Below are positions 12,280 to 25,200 of a stretch of 64,000 nt of DNA, one piece after another. The DNA comes from Phoebastria nigripes (Eukaryota; Chordata; Aves; Procellariiformes; Diomedeidae), in assembly GCA_035582835.1 (NCBI GenBank), contig JAYKAV010002031.1, positions 3,745 through 67,744 on the forward strand, read 5' to 3'. Below the pieces are notes generated by a model that was not told the origin of the DNA, did not search any database, and worked only from the letters and a program-made list of their open reading frames with translations. Positions within the stretch are counted from its first letter, which is position 1; each line of letters starts with the position of its first letter. The position numbers and the translations under genes were made by a program.

Positions 12280-13459
12280 ATAGAGAAAGAATCCATTAAA
12301 TAGAATCAATGGCAATGTCTCCAGGGTCTGAAAATATAGAGACAATTTTTTGTTTCACTCTGGCAAAATTTGTTAAAATTTGTCTTATGACAAAAACTGT
12401 CTCTCCTCAGAAATTCCAGTTTTCAGTATAATTTCTTTCATCTCCCAAGGATTGCAGGTCTGACATATTTGAAATTTTAATCAAAAGTGAAAATGGAGTA
12501 ATAATTTTTTGTCAGAATTTTTTTCGTAAGAGCCATCTTGGATATTATAGTCTAGTCAGAATAAATCTTTTTTCCATACTTTCTGACAAATGCCAGAGCA
12601 CTCTATTCTGGACTTTTTTTAATATTCTTTAATTTCTTGATGCTAGATAAGTGCATGGTGTGAAATACTCGATTCTAAGAAATGTTATTAGGGACAATTA
12701 AAATATTGCACTTCAATCTTGAGGAAAAAAAGACAAAACTGCCCTCCTTTTGTCATTGTAAGAATCTTTTCCTCTTCCACATATAACTGCAATATTTCAT
12801 TTGGTTTACAGTTTATGGTGTGAGAAGTGGTACAATAAGTGAGGTTTTATCATTGTTTAATTATGCTAAAGTAGCCCAAAGATGTTTCAGTCTTTCAGGT
12901 ATTAGCATGTGCTCAACATTACAATAAATTAATCTCACAATCATTCATTTAATTATATATTATTTAGAAATCTTAATCTTATTTAAAATTCTAATGTTTA
13001 TTATCCTGCTACCTACAGTTATTTTTAATAAAAATAGGAAATTAAATTTTAGACTTAAAATTGTAACAATGTTTTTCTCAGGAAAGAAATGAGAGATTTT
13101 ATAAGGAAGGACATTTCATTGTTAATGATTTCATAGCTAGAAAGGATAAAGCTGTCGTCTTCTTCTATTAGCTTTTCTTATTCAATTTCCCCAAACCTTG
13201 TGCCTATACTAGTGACCTGAACTATGAGAGGTTATTTACAATAGAATTATCAATACTCTTGAAATTTAAAAAATTCAGAACTCAGTGAATGGCAAAGTCT
13301 TATGATCTCATGATATATTTTATATGGTATTTTTTACTGGATGCTATAGAATTTCCAAACACAAGCTTTAAGCTGAAGTTAAGACTTTGATTTATATCAA
13401 GCATCAGCAGAAAAATTATAAAGAACACTACAGTTTAAAAACAGAAAAATGGCCTTTCA
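12280..13459. other. AT-rich non-coding stretch
   Basis: No gene or repeat is recognised. Long A/T-rich strings, such as those around 12940-13080, explain the lack of long open frames. Confidence 0.6.
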
Positions 13460-13642
13460 GTAGGAAGTGGACTACTGGACTTCTATTCCCAGCTGTCTCC
13501 CTGATTTCCTGCACATCCTTAAACAAGCCAGATTGATCGTCACTTTTTCTAAGGAGAATAATCAATATAACTCAATAGAAAGGCATCAGGCTAAGATTCT
13601 TGCATTATTTTCATGATCTGTAGACATGGGTATTATAAGAGA
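13460..13642 (+). mobile_element. Ancient MIR-like tRNA-derived SINE
   Basis: The segment follows the order of amniote MIR-type SINEs. A GTGGACTACTGGACTTCTAT region leads to TTCTATTCCCAGCT, corresponding to the tRNA B-box part. Next comes a degraded core with a phrase like 'TAAACAAGCCA' and 'CTTTTTCTAAGGAGAATAAT', resembling the usual TCTGTAAAATGGGGATAATA. The 3' part, GATCTGTAGACATGGGTATTATAAGAG, resembles the LINE-derived tail of MIR/MIR3. The family was active before the bird-mammal split and is no longer mobile. The match is by eye, with many substitutions and gaps, and the exact subfamily cannot be given. Confidence 0.5.
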
Positions 13643-16053
13643 AATTTGGGGGCTTCCGATTTTTCCTCCATTATTTCAGAGGAATAACTGTGACAAACAA
13701 CTTACATGATCAATTTCCATTTTAAAAGTAATTTCACAGTTAAAAGAATCAGAGACCTATGCCTTGGGTTTTGATTCTGTTTTCAAAGTTCTGGGCATCC
13801 ACTTCTCATGTGAAATTACTTGTGGATATTTGAAAATCTGCCAGGCCAGGCTCTGATGTCTCCCAGCCTGTTCAATATCTTGTTTTTGCATCTCCAAGAC
13901 AGTAGTTTAACCAGATCTTTGAGTTGCTGGTTAACTGGTGTAGCACAGTTATGTAATCCGGTGACTTCCCACCTGTGAGGAATGAGGATCTCCTGTTTAG
14001 AATTGCCACTGCCAAAGGCATAATCACCTAACAGACTGATGTTGGACAAAGGCAGCAAACCATTAAAAATATTGGTGATTACAAATGAAAGATCCGGATA
14101 ACTACAGAGGCAAATAGGCACCTATAAAAAGCCTAAATTTTCTGACCACAGAATCAGCAATGATACCTCATCAACTGTATGTTGTTCTTTACAAAGAGTT
14201 GAGGATTCTTCCCTAGAGACAGAGTCTCATGTTACAATAAGATGAGAGATCTTCTCTTATTTGCTCTTGGTCATGAATAAATCATATTTCACTCTCCTCT
14301 TTGAGAAGATTCAATTGACTGACCAGGTCAGAGGCTAGAAGGTAGCAGAGATGCTTCATGATTCAATATACTTTGTTAACACATCTAAGAGAATTTATTT
14401 CCCAGTGATCCACATAAAGTTCCTAAGATGCTTTTCATATTCCCAGTATGGAGAACAAAAGTCTCTCATTTATTTTAATTAATCTATATTCTACAGAGAA
14501 AGAGAAAGAGTTATATCCATTCAAGATCACATGATTTCATGAAGACTGCAGAAGAATGAACATGTTTTATGGCCCAGTTTATCATCTACGACTTTGACTA
14601 TTACCTTCTTTGAATTTTAGGTTCACAGTGTAAGTCTGTACTATTGTAATAAATTATTCATTTCAGGCATGTGTAGATGAGCATGAAAGCTTCATATCCA
14701 TTACTGAAAAACACCCAATGAGAGATGAGCAAAGTATCATTTTGTCAAGTTCCAGAGCTCAGTACTTGTTCCCAGGTAGAATTTCCTGAAATAATCACTC
14801 ATTTGAAAATGAATCCTTATTATGCATGATAGCAAGAAATAGCAATTGACAGCGAAGTATAGAGGTCACCGCTCTTCCCTTATGCTATCACTACTGTTTG
14901 GCAGATACGTACAACTGCTGGGCCAGACAACGTTTTGAAAGGGTTTGTAATTCCAGTGCACTATCACTTCTCAGTATGACAAGTCTGTATCAATTATAAA
15001 TGAAATGAAATAAAAATATCTTTAACTTACCCCAAGTTAAGAGTAGCCTTGATGGTTTCAGTGACTCTGGGTAAATCACTGAAAATATTTTCATGCTATA
15101 TTCATATTGAAACATTTGAATAATAATAATTTTTCCTTATCATAAGNTCCAATATGCTATCTATCCAAATATGTCTTCCAAACAAAGTCTGCTAGCTTTG
15201 TTTTGGTCTAAGATTAATATTTTCTCCTCATTGTCTTCCAGCAATAGCTCTATCTTGCCTTTATGTTCCTTCATACATAAAAAGATCCCAAAGTATTCCA
15301 CAGACATCTTATACTTTAAGACCTAGAAGCTCCTGGTGAACAGAGGAAAGGATTCCTACTTGACTGGCAGCACTGGGTATTATTTCCCACTCCCTGAATT
15401 TTAATGTGACTATGTCCAGGTGGAACGACAATTTTCAGTGTTACAAAGTCTGATAATTGACAAGTGTGGATAATGTTTGCTTGATGTGATGAATAAAAAA
15501 GAGAAGGGTTTTATTTTAAAGAAAAAAAAGTGATTTTAGCATAACTGTAATCAAGACTCAATTATATGCTTCCATTGATGCTAACCAAGAGAAGTCAGTA
15601 ACAAAAACCAGACTTTACATAAATTTCATCACACCTGGGCAAATGTGTAAATTTTGAATGAAAAAAAACACCCTGGATTTAACTTCAGATAATCTTTGCT
15701 CATCCTTGGAAATACCACTGACTAAAGGATTTATAAGGTTCTAAAGTTTACAACACTTATACAATTTATAAAATAAATAGCTGATAAAATATTAATTGCT
15801 GCTATAAAACTTACCTGTCTGCCCTGAAATAAATGTTATTAGCATCTCCAGTTGTTCTTTACTGCTGCTAATGATACTTCAAACTGATAGTGAACTGTGT
15901 TACCATTTAAAAGGAAAAAGGCCTGTGGATTCACAAAATATGTGTATATATTTAGATACAGTATATTTAAGATTGTTTTTTTTCCCCACTTGAATTTACC
16001 CATTTATGAAAATTTACTTCTATGTATCACACCAAAGTATTAAGAAAAAAGGG
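13643..16053. other. AT-rich non-coding stretch
   Basis: No gene is recognised. A 101-codon minus-strand frame (13816-14121) sits in slightly GC-richer DNA but has no recognisable motif. The stretch ends in a purine run (A6G3) at the assembly gap. Confidence 0.55.
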
Positions 16054-16073
16054 NNNNNNNNNNNNNNNNNNNN
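16054..16073. other. 20-N assembly gap inside a poly-G tract
   Basis: Twenty Ns are flanked by GGG on the left and G11 (16074-16084) on the right. The true gap length is unknown, and the 20-N size is probably a placeholder. The flanks suggest that sequencing or assembly failed at a long G run. Frames drawn across the Ns are meaningless. Confidence 0.97.
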
Positions 16074-16098
16074 GGGGGGGGGGGCAGGGTTGGGGTTC
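16074..16098 (+). repeat. G11 tract with further G runs (right flank of gap)
   Basis: G11 is followed by CAGGGTTGGGG, so with the unread gap sequence this is a strong G-quadruplex candidate. It is the third of four plus-strand G tracts in this 10-kb interval. Confidence 0.8.
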
Positions 16099-16559
16099 AG
16101 CCACCAAGTCCCGTGAAATTACAAACTATGCCAGACAGCTAGAAGTTAAGGGTAACCTCAGTTCCTTCACCTGCCAAATTTTCCAAAAATTTGTGCTGGA
16201 GCTGGAGGGAGCCTGTTTTGTTGTTTGTTTTTTAAAAGAGGAGCTGTTCAATTACTCCTATGTGCCACTATTTGCAGCTTAAGGCTATATGAAGCAGACT
16301 TAAAACATCTAACTTAGGCTATATTAGAAAACCAAATCTCCAATATTCTGGATATAATTTCCAAAACCAATATTAAATCCTGTTCAATCCAATAGAAGAA
16401 CACTAGCATATTATTTGGATAAAAATTTCCCTTCTTATTCACTGCTTTCAAAATCAGCTACTACTACATTTTTTCCTGAGCGTGACCTGAAATACAAAAA
16501 TTTCATGATTACTTTGTTTTATTTGACATTTTTTCTTACCAGCAAAGTGAGCAGCTGCA
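16099..16559. other. Non-coding stretch between gap and GC-richer patch
   Basis: No gene is recognised. The open frames here extend into the next patch and show no motif. Confidence 0.5.
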
Positions 16560-16942
16560 GCCTGGGTCAGATACTTACAGGAGCAGAGAGGCCTCTGGGC
16601 CTGCAGCCCACCAGCTCTGAGGGCACTGCAGAGAACCTTCTAGAACTGCAGCCTCTTCATGCCAGAGCGGCAGCAATGGCCAATCGTCAGATGGGAATGG
16701 GAGGCAATCAGACTCAGGCATTCTGTGCCCAGTCCTATAAAAGGGGAAGGCCCAACAGAGGCACCAGAGGGGTTGCCATAGCACTTGAGGGTTAGTACTG
16801 TACTGCACCCACCTTCCCAACTGCCTTGGCCTCCACAACAGGACAGAGAAGTCATGTGTGGAACTGTGATGCAGGCCTACCTGGCTTCTCCTGCAGAACA
16901 GAGAAGTTGTATCACTCATCAACACTAAGTACATCCATGACT
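16560..16942 (+). promoter_or_regulatory. Promoter-like CCAAT/TATA region with splice donor (old LTR or non-coding RNA promoter?)
   Basis: A GC-richer patch in AT-rich surroundings. It has CCAAT at 16680-16684, a second CAAT-like site just downstream, and a good TATA box (TATAAAAG) at 16736-16743, about 50 bp after the first CCAAT. A start site would be expected near 16765. About 175 bp further on is a strong donor, ACT/GTAAGT, at 16942/16943, so a short first exon can be drawn. CpGs are few, so it is not a CpG island. LTR promoters of old endogenous retroviruses have the same CCAAT/TATA layout, but I found no TG...CA ends with a target duplication. No coding potential is recognised. The combination may be chance. 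Confidence 0.25.
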
Positions 16943-18417
16943 GTAAGTGTTTTGGTTTTCTGATCCCTTTTAGTCTACATTGTCAACTTCATCTCAGACT
17001 GCAACAAAGGGGAGAAACACTTACTGCTTTAGGAATACCAGTTGCGCATTCTGGGAGTCAGAACAGTTTGAATGGCAGAGACAGATAGGCTTGGGGCTCT
17101 GCTGCAGCTTAGCCTTTAAACTTAATATATGTGTGAAGACTTGAGACAGAAAGCTTAGAGGAAAAAGATTCTGTTCTGGGGCAGGGTTTTTTGTTTATTT
17201 TGTTTTGTCCTTCCCCAGAATGTATTATCTTAGTCATGCTGGAAATGTAGGATAGGCCTCTATGCAGCAATATTTTCAGGATGTTAGTATGTCAAGACAT
17301 GCAGTTTTTTCCTTGGTGCAGTGAAGGAGAGAGAGATTTCTTAGGAAAGTTGTTTCCTTCATCTGTGAATATTTCTAACATCAATGTTTGAAATCAGAGT
17401 ACCCACAAGCTACCATGATGCTCAAATCTCATGCAGGTGCTGGTGAGGTTTGGGACCCTGGTTTGGGATTCTCCCCCCTCCATTTCCACCCACTGATGCT
17501 GGCTGAGATCATGCTCAACTCTGCTGTATCCAGGCTGAGTTGGCCAGGGATAATTGCCTGAGCTGGGGTCTTGCACTCACTCCTATCAAACTCCCTGCTC
17601 TCAGCAGGATGCCTACAATCCTGGCAACGCAGTTGCTGTAGAGCCCCTGCTGCCAAGGCAAGCACTTCGGTGGTTGTGACAGTGCTTTGAGAGTTCCCTT
17701 TGAGTCACTCGTCTCTGAGCTGAGGGATTTTGCACAAAGAGTAATTTCCCTTGAGTGACTTCTGTGACTTTAGTTCTTATGAAAAGTGAGCACTGGGCCT
17801 CTCTAGCTAAATGTGGGTTTGGACTATCATGAGGCAATGCTTTAAGTAGCATTACTTTAATAAGTCTTTTATTCTGCCTGCATTGTTCTTAAGGAGACTA
17901 AATTTTGTATCCCTACATGAAAGCACCATTTGTATTTATTTTAAATCAAAGTCTGCATAAATGCTTTATTTAATTTATTAAGACAGTTGAATTTATTGCT
18001 ATAAAAATATGTTTTTATGGCTACTAGGGTGTGTCTTCTCATGATCTGCCCTATCGTGTAGTCAGAGCATCAGGTTAATGTTCCTTCAGACAGGTTTCAT
18101 CACTCCAGGCAGCTTAGTTAAAATCCAACACAGTCATAAGATTGTTTGTGTTCTTCTTTGTATGCTTTGTAATGCTTGACAACTTCTGGGAAGAGAATTT
18201 TCTGGGATTATCACTATAGTGAATATTATTTGTGAATACAGAAATCATAGGTTGATCTCTTCAAGTTTCTGTTTTATCTGCATGTTGTAAACTAAAGTTG
18301 TATGTTCCTGAAAGCACCATCTGAGGAATGAGATCGGTTTCTCATTGTTTGGCTGCTTAAACTTATTATATATATCTTATTTAGATATTAGTCAACTTAT
18401 TTACTCTTGATCAGATT
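16943..18417. other. GC-richer non-coding stretch (to about 17.85 kb), then AT-rich
   Basis: From about 17040 to 17850 the composition stays higher in GC than the rest of the window, and several short minus-strand frames (60-79 codons) overlap one another. None has a recognisable motif. The patch may be an old decayed repeat continuous with the promoter-like region before it, or a local isochore fluctuation. Confidence 0.4.
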
Positions 18418-18431
18418 GGGGGGGGGGGGGG
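18418..18431 (+). repeat. G14 homopolymer
   Basis: Fourteen consecutive G bases after GATCAGATT. Such runs are unstable and prone to length error in draft assemblies. A minus-strand frame ending here is an artefact. Confidence 0.95.
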
Positions 18432-19013
18432 TATATTTCTGGGTTGCATGGCAGCCTGAAAAAAGAGTAAACACTTGCTGAGAATTTTATTGTAACTGTG
18501 ATGCCACAGGTACCTGCTATATTCCCTACACTCTTGCCGTAGTGATATTCCCAGTGATGATTTTTGTTTGGTTTGACATTTAATGGCAATGTCTAAAGGA
18601 CATTGTATTAATTATCTAAGCTTTATAGGAAGGCAACAGAATATAGTCTTCTTTCCACCCCTGCTATAGAATTTCAAATTTATAGCAAAGGAAGGTGTCA
18701 GCGCATGCCCAAGACTAGGTCTGGTCCCAAAGAGAAGGCAAACTGGGGTTGAGAGTGGCACAGCACAGGCAGGACTGTGGCTGCCTGACAGGGCACAGCC
18801 CCCAGCTATGCAAGCAGAGCAGAGCTGGTGACACTAACAAGTCAGGGCAAACAGTGTACTCAAAGGGCCCTGCCAGAAGGTGTTGGGTCGCAATTAAAGA
18901 GATTCTAGGTTATGACTAGTTTTTTTCTGACTGGTCTCTGTTTGCAAGGAATCCAAGTGCCACAGACATTTCTCTACTACTTTTTCTTCTCTCTGTGAGA
19001 GAATTTTTTTTTA
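18432..19013. other. Non-coding stretch with GC-richer segment at 18.69-18.89 kb
   Basis: The segment at about 18690-18890 is GC-richer (GGCACAGC, GGGCACAGCCCCCAGC and similar strings) and may be a remnant of an older repeat next to the CR1. No family was recognised and there is no open frame of note. Confidence 0.4.
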
Positions 19014-19257
19014 AAGAATATTTCAGTTGGAAGGGGCCTACAGTGATCATCTAGTCCAACTGCCTGACNACTTCAGGACTGACCAAAAGTTAGAGCATAT
19101 TAAGGTCATTGTCCAAATGCCTCTAAAACACTGACAGGCATGGGGCGTTGACCACCTGTCTAGGAAGCCTATTCTAGTGTTTGACCACTCTCTCTGTGAA
19201 GAAATGTTTCCTGATATCAAGTCTGAGCCTCCCCTGATGCAGCTTTGAACCATTCCC
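19014..19257 (-). mobile_element. CR1: CR1 LINE, 3' end fragment (minus strand)
   Basis: On the plus strand the sequence reads as the reverse complement of a CR1 3' end. It starts with ATTTCAGTTGGAAGGGGCC and TGATCATCTAGTCCAACTGC, continues with GACTGACCAAAAGTTAGAGC, CATTGTCCAAATGCCTCT and AAACACTGACAGGCATGGGG, and finishes with AGAAATGTTTCCTGATATC and GCAGCTTTGAACCATTCCC. The element therefore points left, with its 3' end near 19014 and its 5'-truncated end near 19257. It is about 245 bp, far short of a full CR1 of several kb. It belongs to a different, older-looking CR1 subfamily from the copy at position 1. One N lies at 19069. A 70-codon minus-strand frame in it is repeat-derived. Confidence 0.92.
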
Positions 19258-22200
19258 AAATAATTAATATTAATTAATTAATATCTCAGGATTTTAATGG
19301 TGCAACCTAAGTGGCTGGATGAGGGATTTGCCATATCACTCACTCATGCAATAAAATCAATAGCTGCAATACTAACTCGATGCACTTCTTGTCTTGGACA
19401 TTTCTCTGAAATCGTGAGTTGATGTAATTTTGGTGTTTTCCTGGTTTTTTTTTTTGTTTTTGATACACTTCAACAACATTTACCAGTGAGGCAGAGGTCT
19501 CAAAGACACTAAGATCCTTTGTCTTCTGAAAGTAAAAGCAATGGCAGAGAAGACAAGTTCTCTAGTCTTCCTCCCAGTGCACACACATTGAGAGAAACCA
19601 CAGACTGATTAGGAGACTTGTTGTTTTATAATGCCTATATTCTTGCAAGGTCCGTCTTATATCCTGAGCCAACAGGGTACACAGCAATAAGCTAGGTAGT
19701 CTACCCTCCAGACTGCTGTGTTAACCTTAATTTTTTTTCATTATGAAGGGAAAGTCAAATTGTATCCATGCCCTTAGAGATTTTAGTTTTTTTCTTTTTT
19801 TCTCCCATTTGAAAATTTTGTGGCAAACAGATTCCACCATCTGCTTTTGCTTATTTTAACTAATCAACTGGGAGATGTTGCGGGAGACTCCAACAGAATA
19901 ATCAATAAAGGAGGCCTAGATGGTCAACCATGTGGCATGCTGGCTAAGAGCCAATTTCTCTCCTTATTAACACAAATAGTCTTTGGATTTCATATTAATC
20001 CCCTTTGAGAACTAGCTAGATGAACTTGCTTTGGGGAAGAGCTTGTGAGGATACTGATTTTTGCTGAAACTGTTCTCAGGGAAAACTAACTACTATGAAA
20101 ACAGTTGTTCAGCAGACTTCTGAAAGAGGAACAAGGTGTCCTGTATTGTCATACAAGACACATTTTGTATCCCAGTCATGACTCCTAGATTAGACAATGT
20201 TGAGACTTGATGTGCACTGAAATTGTTCAAAAACTGAAGTTGATATAAATAACAGTAAACTTTAATGCATCAAAATAATTGCCTAATCAATACTAGTTCC
20301 TTTGATATCTTTTAAACAGCGTTAATCACCATGAACTCATTTGGTATTAATGCAAATGTTGCAAGTGCTTCAATTGGATTTCTGCTGTAACTGAAGATTA
20401 ATTACTTTGACTAGACATTTGTGCTAAATTCTTACCCAGTATGCATGCATATAGAAACAATAAAAATAATGAAGAGTGGAACAATACTTCCATGTAAAAG
20501 TAGAACAGTTTTTGCTTTAGGAGTTACACATTATTAATAAAGATGTATGCATTTTGCAAATGAACCTGGAAAATTGATCTTCATGTAAGCATATAGCAAA
20601 TATCTAATCCCATCTTTTGTTACTATGATGGTATCGCTGTAGATATTCATTCTTTACGTTTACAGAACACACTGCCAGAAAACCTATGTATTCATTATAT
20701 CTTTTCAATTACATTAATGTTACTGAATATTTTATCTATCTTTCATGCACCCTAGATGGGTACCTAGTGATAACAACTGTATTTAAGATTCCAGAATGCT
20801 GGGTACCAGATCCAAAAATATTATTCCCTGAGTTTGCCTGATCAGAGACATGTCAGTTGAATAGCATTTCATTAAAAGAAAAAAAAGAAAAAGCTTAAAG
20901 AACATTACAATATCTGGACTTATTTAATAATTTTTTTTTAAATTATTGGAAGACATTTTCACATTTTAGATACTCAAATGGTAAACCCTTTGTGGCTGTA
21001 CACATATATAAAATTTTAAATAAAAGTGCTTTGTGAACAGTCATACAATTTCTGTGAATAGGAAACATGTTATAACTCCAAAATATTTAGGGACTGCCTT
21101 TGTAAGCCGACTAGTCTTTATGGTAATTGCAACATTTTTCCTTAAAAAGATGATACTTCCAGATACCATTTAACTTGATTGTTAATTTCAATTAGAACTA
21201 CTATGAAACTGAAAGTTCTTGTTTGGTATGCAGGATAATAGGAAAGGTCCAACACCTAGGTCCAACATTCTATAAAAAAGGTTAGGTTTTAAATAGCATC
21301 ATATATCAAAATTTATATTTCATTTTTAAGTTTCCGACAAATCCTCTTTGACTAATTCTAGCTTGATATTGTTTTTAGTCTAGCTGGGTCTTTCAGTGAC
21401 ATTTGATGCTGTCAATTAAGTGATCCTTCTTGAGCAGTCTTTTCTGATCCTCTGTCATGCAGCTTTAAACCTGATTTGATTCCTAGCTATCACTTCTCTC
21501 CCAAATGTTTCTGTTCATGTTTCTATCTGATCAGGTCTTTGTCTTTCACCAAGCCATTCAGTTTACATTTTTTTTCTGAATACATCCTATTCTTTCTCTG
21601 CATAATACTTCCTAAACTCAAATTCTAAAAATCTTGTTTCTTGGCTATTTCTTCCATAATAGTAATTTCAAATATTTTTTCATGAGCAGAATAATTAAGA
21701 AGCTCAAGCTAATCTTAACTTCCAGAAACTCAACTCTTTCAACTTTGGAAATGTGGACAACTGAAGTTTGTCTGGAAAGCAAAATAGAGATTCTATGAGG
21801 AATAGCACATAAGAAAGACAAAAATAGTCAGAATTTAAAATGAGGTAGTTTTAGAGGGCTTAATTGATTTCAGATCATGATTGTTTTCTTCTAAGTGCTT
21901 TTGCTACTTGAATTGCTTCAATACTTTGGAAAAGCATTTTCCCTGTGATGTTAGAATATTGTTATATCAGACCACTTTAAAGTTAAATAAATACCTGCAC
22001 TGATTTGGTTTGACAACACTTTTTTTTTCTTTTTTTTGTATTCCCTCCCTATACATATTGAGCACAAGAATTTTGTGGCAAAAATGTTCTAGAAAATTAG
22101 CAGTTTTCATGGACTGCTAGAAGATACTAATGATGATCAAATTCTGAGCTCGTAAATGTAAATATTCATCCTGAAAACCTGATTTTTAAGGGCTCCAATC

Positions 22201-25200
22201 AGAGAACAAACATCCTGTGTAATTCATGTATCTAATCAAAGCTAACCAACACAGCCTGAATTTCAAATGTCAAATGTTTGCAATAGGCAAACAACACACA
22301 TAATTCTTCATCTGTGCATATTCAAAGAATCTCTGTGTGAATCAAACACAAGTTACAAAAAGAAGTGATATTCATCACAATATTTACTCAGCTCTTGTGA
22401 GCAACATGGACAGCTGTAATACCAGGTTTCTGGTGTTTTTTTCGATTGATCAATATCGCATTAACAATTTTTCTTAACACTTCTCTTGTTAACAATTTCT
22501 CATACAGAATATTATCCTGATGGACTGAAGTACAAGAAAAGGAAAATATTTCTCTTGTAAAGTTTTCTGTCAATTCTCCATGATTTGGATACTCACACTT
22601 TCCAGTCATCTTTTCAAACATATTTTGTTTTTCATCTGATTAATTGAAATTTTAAGGCACTGGTATATTTTAGGTGGTTTGTTTGTTGTTGGTTTTTTTC
22701 CTCCTCATTTCAGTTTAGCTACCTTAGTTTATCTGCATTATTCCTACAGTGCTTTGTGTCCGTTTGCAGTCTAATTTTGATGTCAGTCTATATCATTATT
22801 ACACCACCCCTTAAATCTCTCTATTGGCTCTTGTTAAAACACCCCATTGATTTAAAGATCTCGTTACTTACCAGAGTATGTTCTGATTCTCTCTGACCTC
22901 TTCATACTCCTTGGTGGTGACTTCAGTTAATTGCATGATTATCAGATGATAATGTGGTAGCATTAAAATGAATTAGCATGTAATTACTGTTGTTCCCAAG
23001 GGAGATAGGGTACTTAAAATAAAACAGTGCATGTTATTTCATGGAAAGCATGAAGCAGTGTATTTCCACTGGTATATTCAGATATCCACAGCTCTTGGTT
23101 TCTACAGTGTGTCCATGGTACAAAATCCTAGAGGAGATTTGGAAATAGCTGATCAACATCTGCTTTTGTGTCTTAGGTTATTTGTGTCAATTTAAAAATC
23201 TTTAATTTTTACAAGTACGTAATAAAGTGATTTCATATGATCTCATTTGGGTTGTCTCATTCCCATTGGCATTTGTTTACAATAAATATTAAAAAGATTA
23301 AACATTATAGACCCCAATAATGAGTCGCCAGAAAATTATTTTAACTAATAAAAATTAATTAATTCAATTTAAATATGAAACAATAGTTAAAAAATACTAA
23401 TGTTTCAGCAACGTTTCAGATCTTGAGCTATGAATATGAAGATGTTATGAGCAGAAAAATGCTTAACTTATGGGATATATTATTAATTACATCTCATTTG
23501 TTCATCTGAAGAATTTACATTTTAGGAGTCCCAGTGTAAAGGTGTTTTTGTGCAGGACTAGCTGAATGGAATTCCTTCCATCTTGAAAGTTGTGTACTTA
23601 CCTCTGTTGCTTTGGAGAGCCTGCACACTAAAGCAGGAAACTAAACGGAAAACCAGTTTGTTTCAGGATTGATTCATTTTCTAAATATCACATTTTACTG
23701 CTCAGAACTGTTTTCTCAAGAATGTTTCTTTCTTTCAGTTGATGACAGCATTTAGGAATTAAAAATGCACATAAATTGGAAAATTACATAATTGATAGCT
23801 CTAACCCTAACTGCCTTCTTTTTGAGATGAAGTGCATAGAATCACAACAGTAGGTTCTATAACAAGGGGCAAAGAATAAAAAATAAGTGAGCAACAAAAA
23901 AGAGTTTACTTGCATTACCCTGTTGTACAATGTGTCATTGGAAAAGCACTAAAGATTAGGCTCCCAAGTACCATGGCTTCAGTGTTGAGTGTCTGCTTGA
24001 GTAGGGGATGCTTTGTTCATCATGGGGCCTAATACAGCTACATCTAAGGCACATTTCTGGAAGCATGCAAAGTTAAATGTTTTCAGCACCTAATTTGAAA
24101 TAGTTACTATCCAGAAAATCTTAGCCCTTAGTTTGTAAAAGTACTTTGTGGACATTATGGGAAAATATCATAAATTCTAAACTGTAAAGCACATAGTTGT
24201 GTGCTATTATAGATAATGTACATGAAATGCAGAGTGCTAAACTGTTAGTGATAATGCAACAATCCTCTATCTGACATTCTTTTAGTTACAATTTTTTTGT
24301 TATGTCAAAGCATTTTTTAAATTTGTACTAGTGTGCCCAAATAGAAGGGGTTTTTTTTCCTATATGAACTTACACAAACATGGCTGAGAAGAGGGAATAA
24401 TAAAAATAACAGAATGCATTCATCCATTTCATAAAACAAAATCCACTGAAAACGCTTATGTGCGTGAAGGAGAAACTAAACTTAATCATAATTTCATTTC
24501 TGGCAAAAAAAACCCAACTTTTGTTTGCAGGAGAAAAAAGGTGGAAGAACAATTGTTTCTTTTCTACATGTGTTGCTCGGGTGTTTAGCTGAATTACAGA
24601 TCAGATTGGTTAAAATATTTTATCAATGAATGCAGAAGTAGCTACACAGACATCTGGTTATACCTGTCCAGGACCTAATTGTTCGATATTTATATAAAAA
24701 GAACATAAATGTTTTAGAAAATGAATATACTTCTGAATTCTTCCTATTATTTTCATTTTTATGTTTCCATAAAAACGTATACAAGATGGATTGATGACTT
24801 TCAGAAGCTTGATATTCCCAGACTACAGATTGCTGCTTCTAAGGTGCATGAATTCATCTGATGAGTTTAACTATTTAGAATCTGTGCTTTTAAAACAAAA
24901 GTCACAGATGAGTTTCTGCTGATGATTTGAGGTTTTTCCTGTATCTCTTTTCCTGCTCTTTGAAAGAAAATGTTTTTCTGTGTTTTTCTGGTTTTATGGC
25001 ACTTTTAATGTTTATTTCACAGCCGTTCTCATATTCCTCCTCTTCCCTGCCTTGCCTATATTTGGGAGGTCTATTCCTTTCTTCTTTCTCTTGCATGTCA
25101 TTATACATACATGCTTATGAAAGTGTTACAGATTTTACTTTTCACAAAGTGTATTATTTATTATTTACACTCCCTACAGCATAACGGTATGCATTTATCC

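Noticed and set aside
13816..14121. 101-codon minus-strand frame that reads somewhat protein-like
   Set aside because: No recognisable motif, no splice context, and a length expected by chance at this composition.
16022..16282. 86-codon frame across the assembly gap
   Set aside because: It reads through 20 Ns and a poly-G run, so the translation has no meaning.
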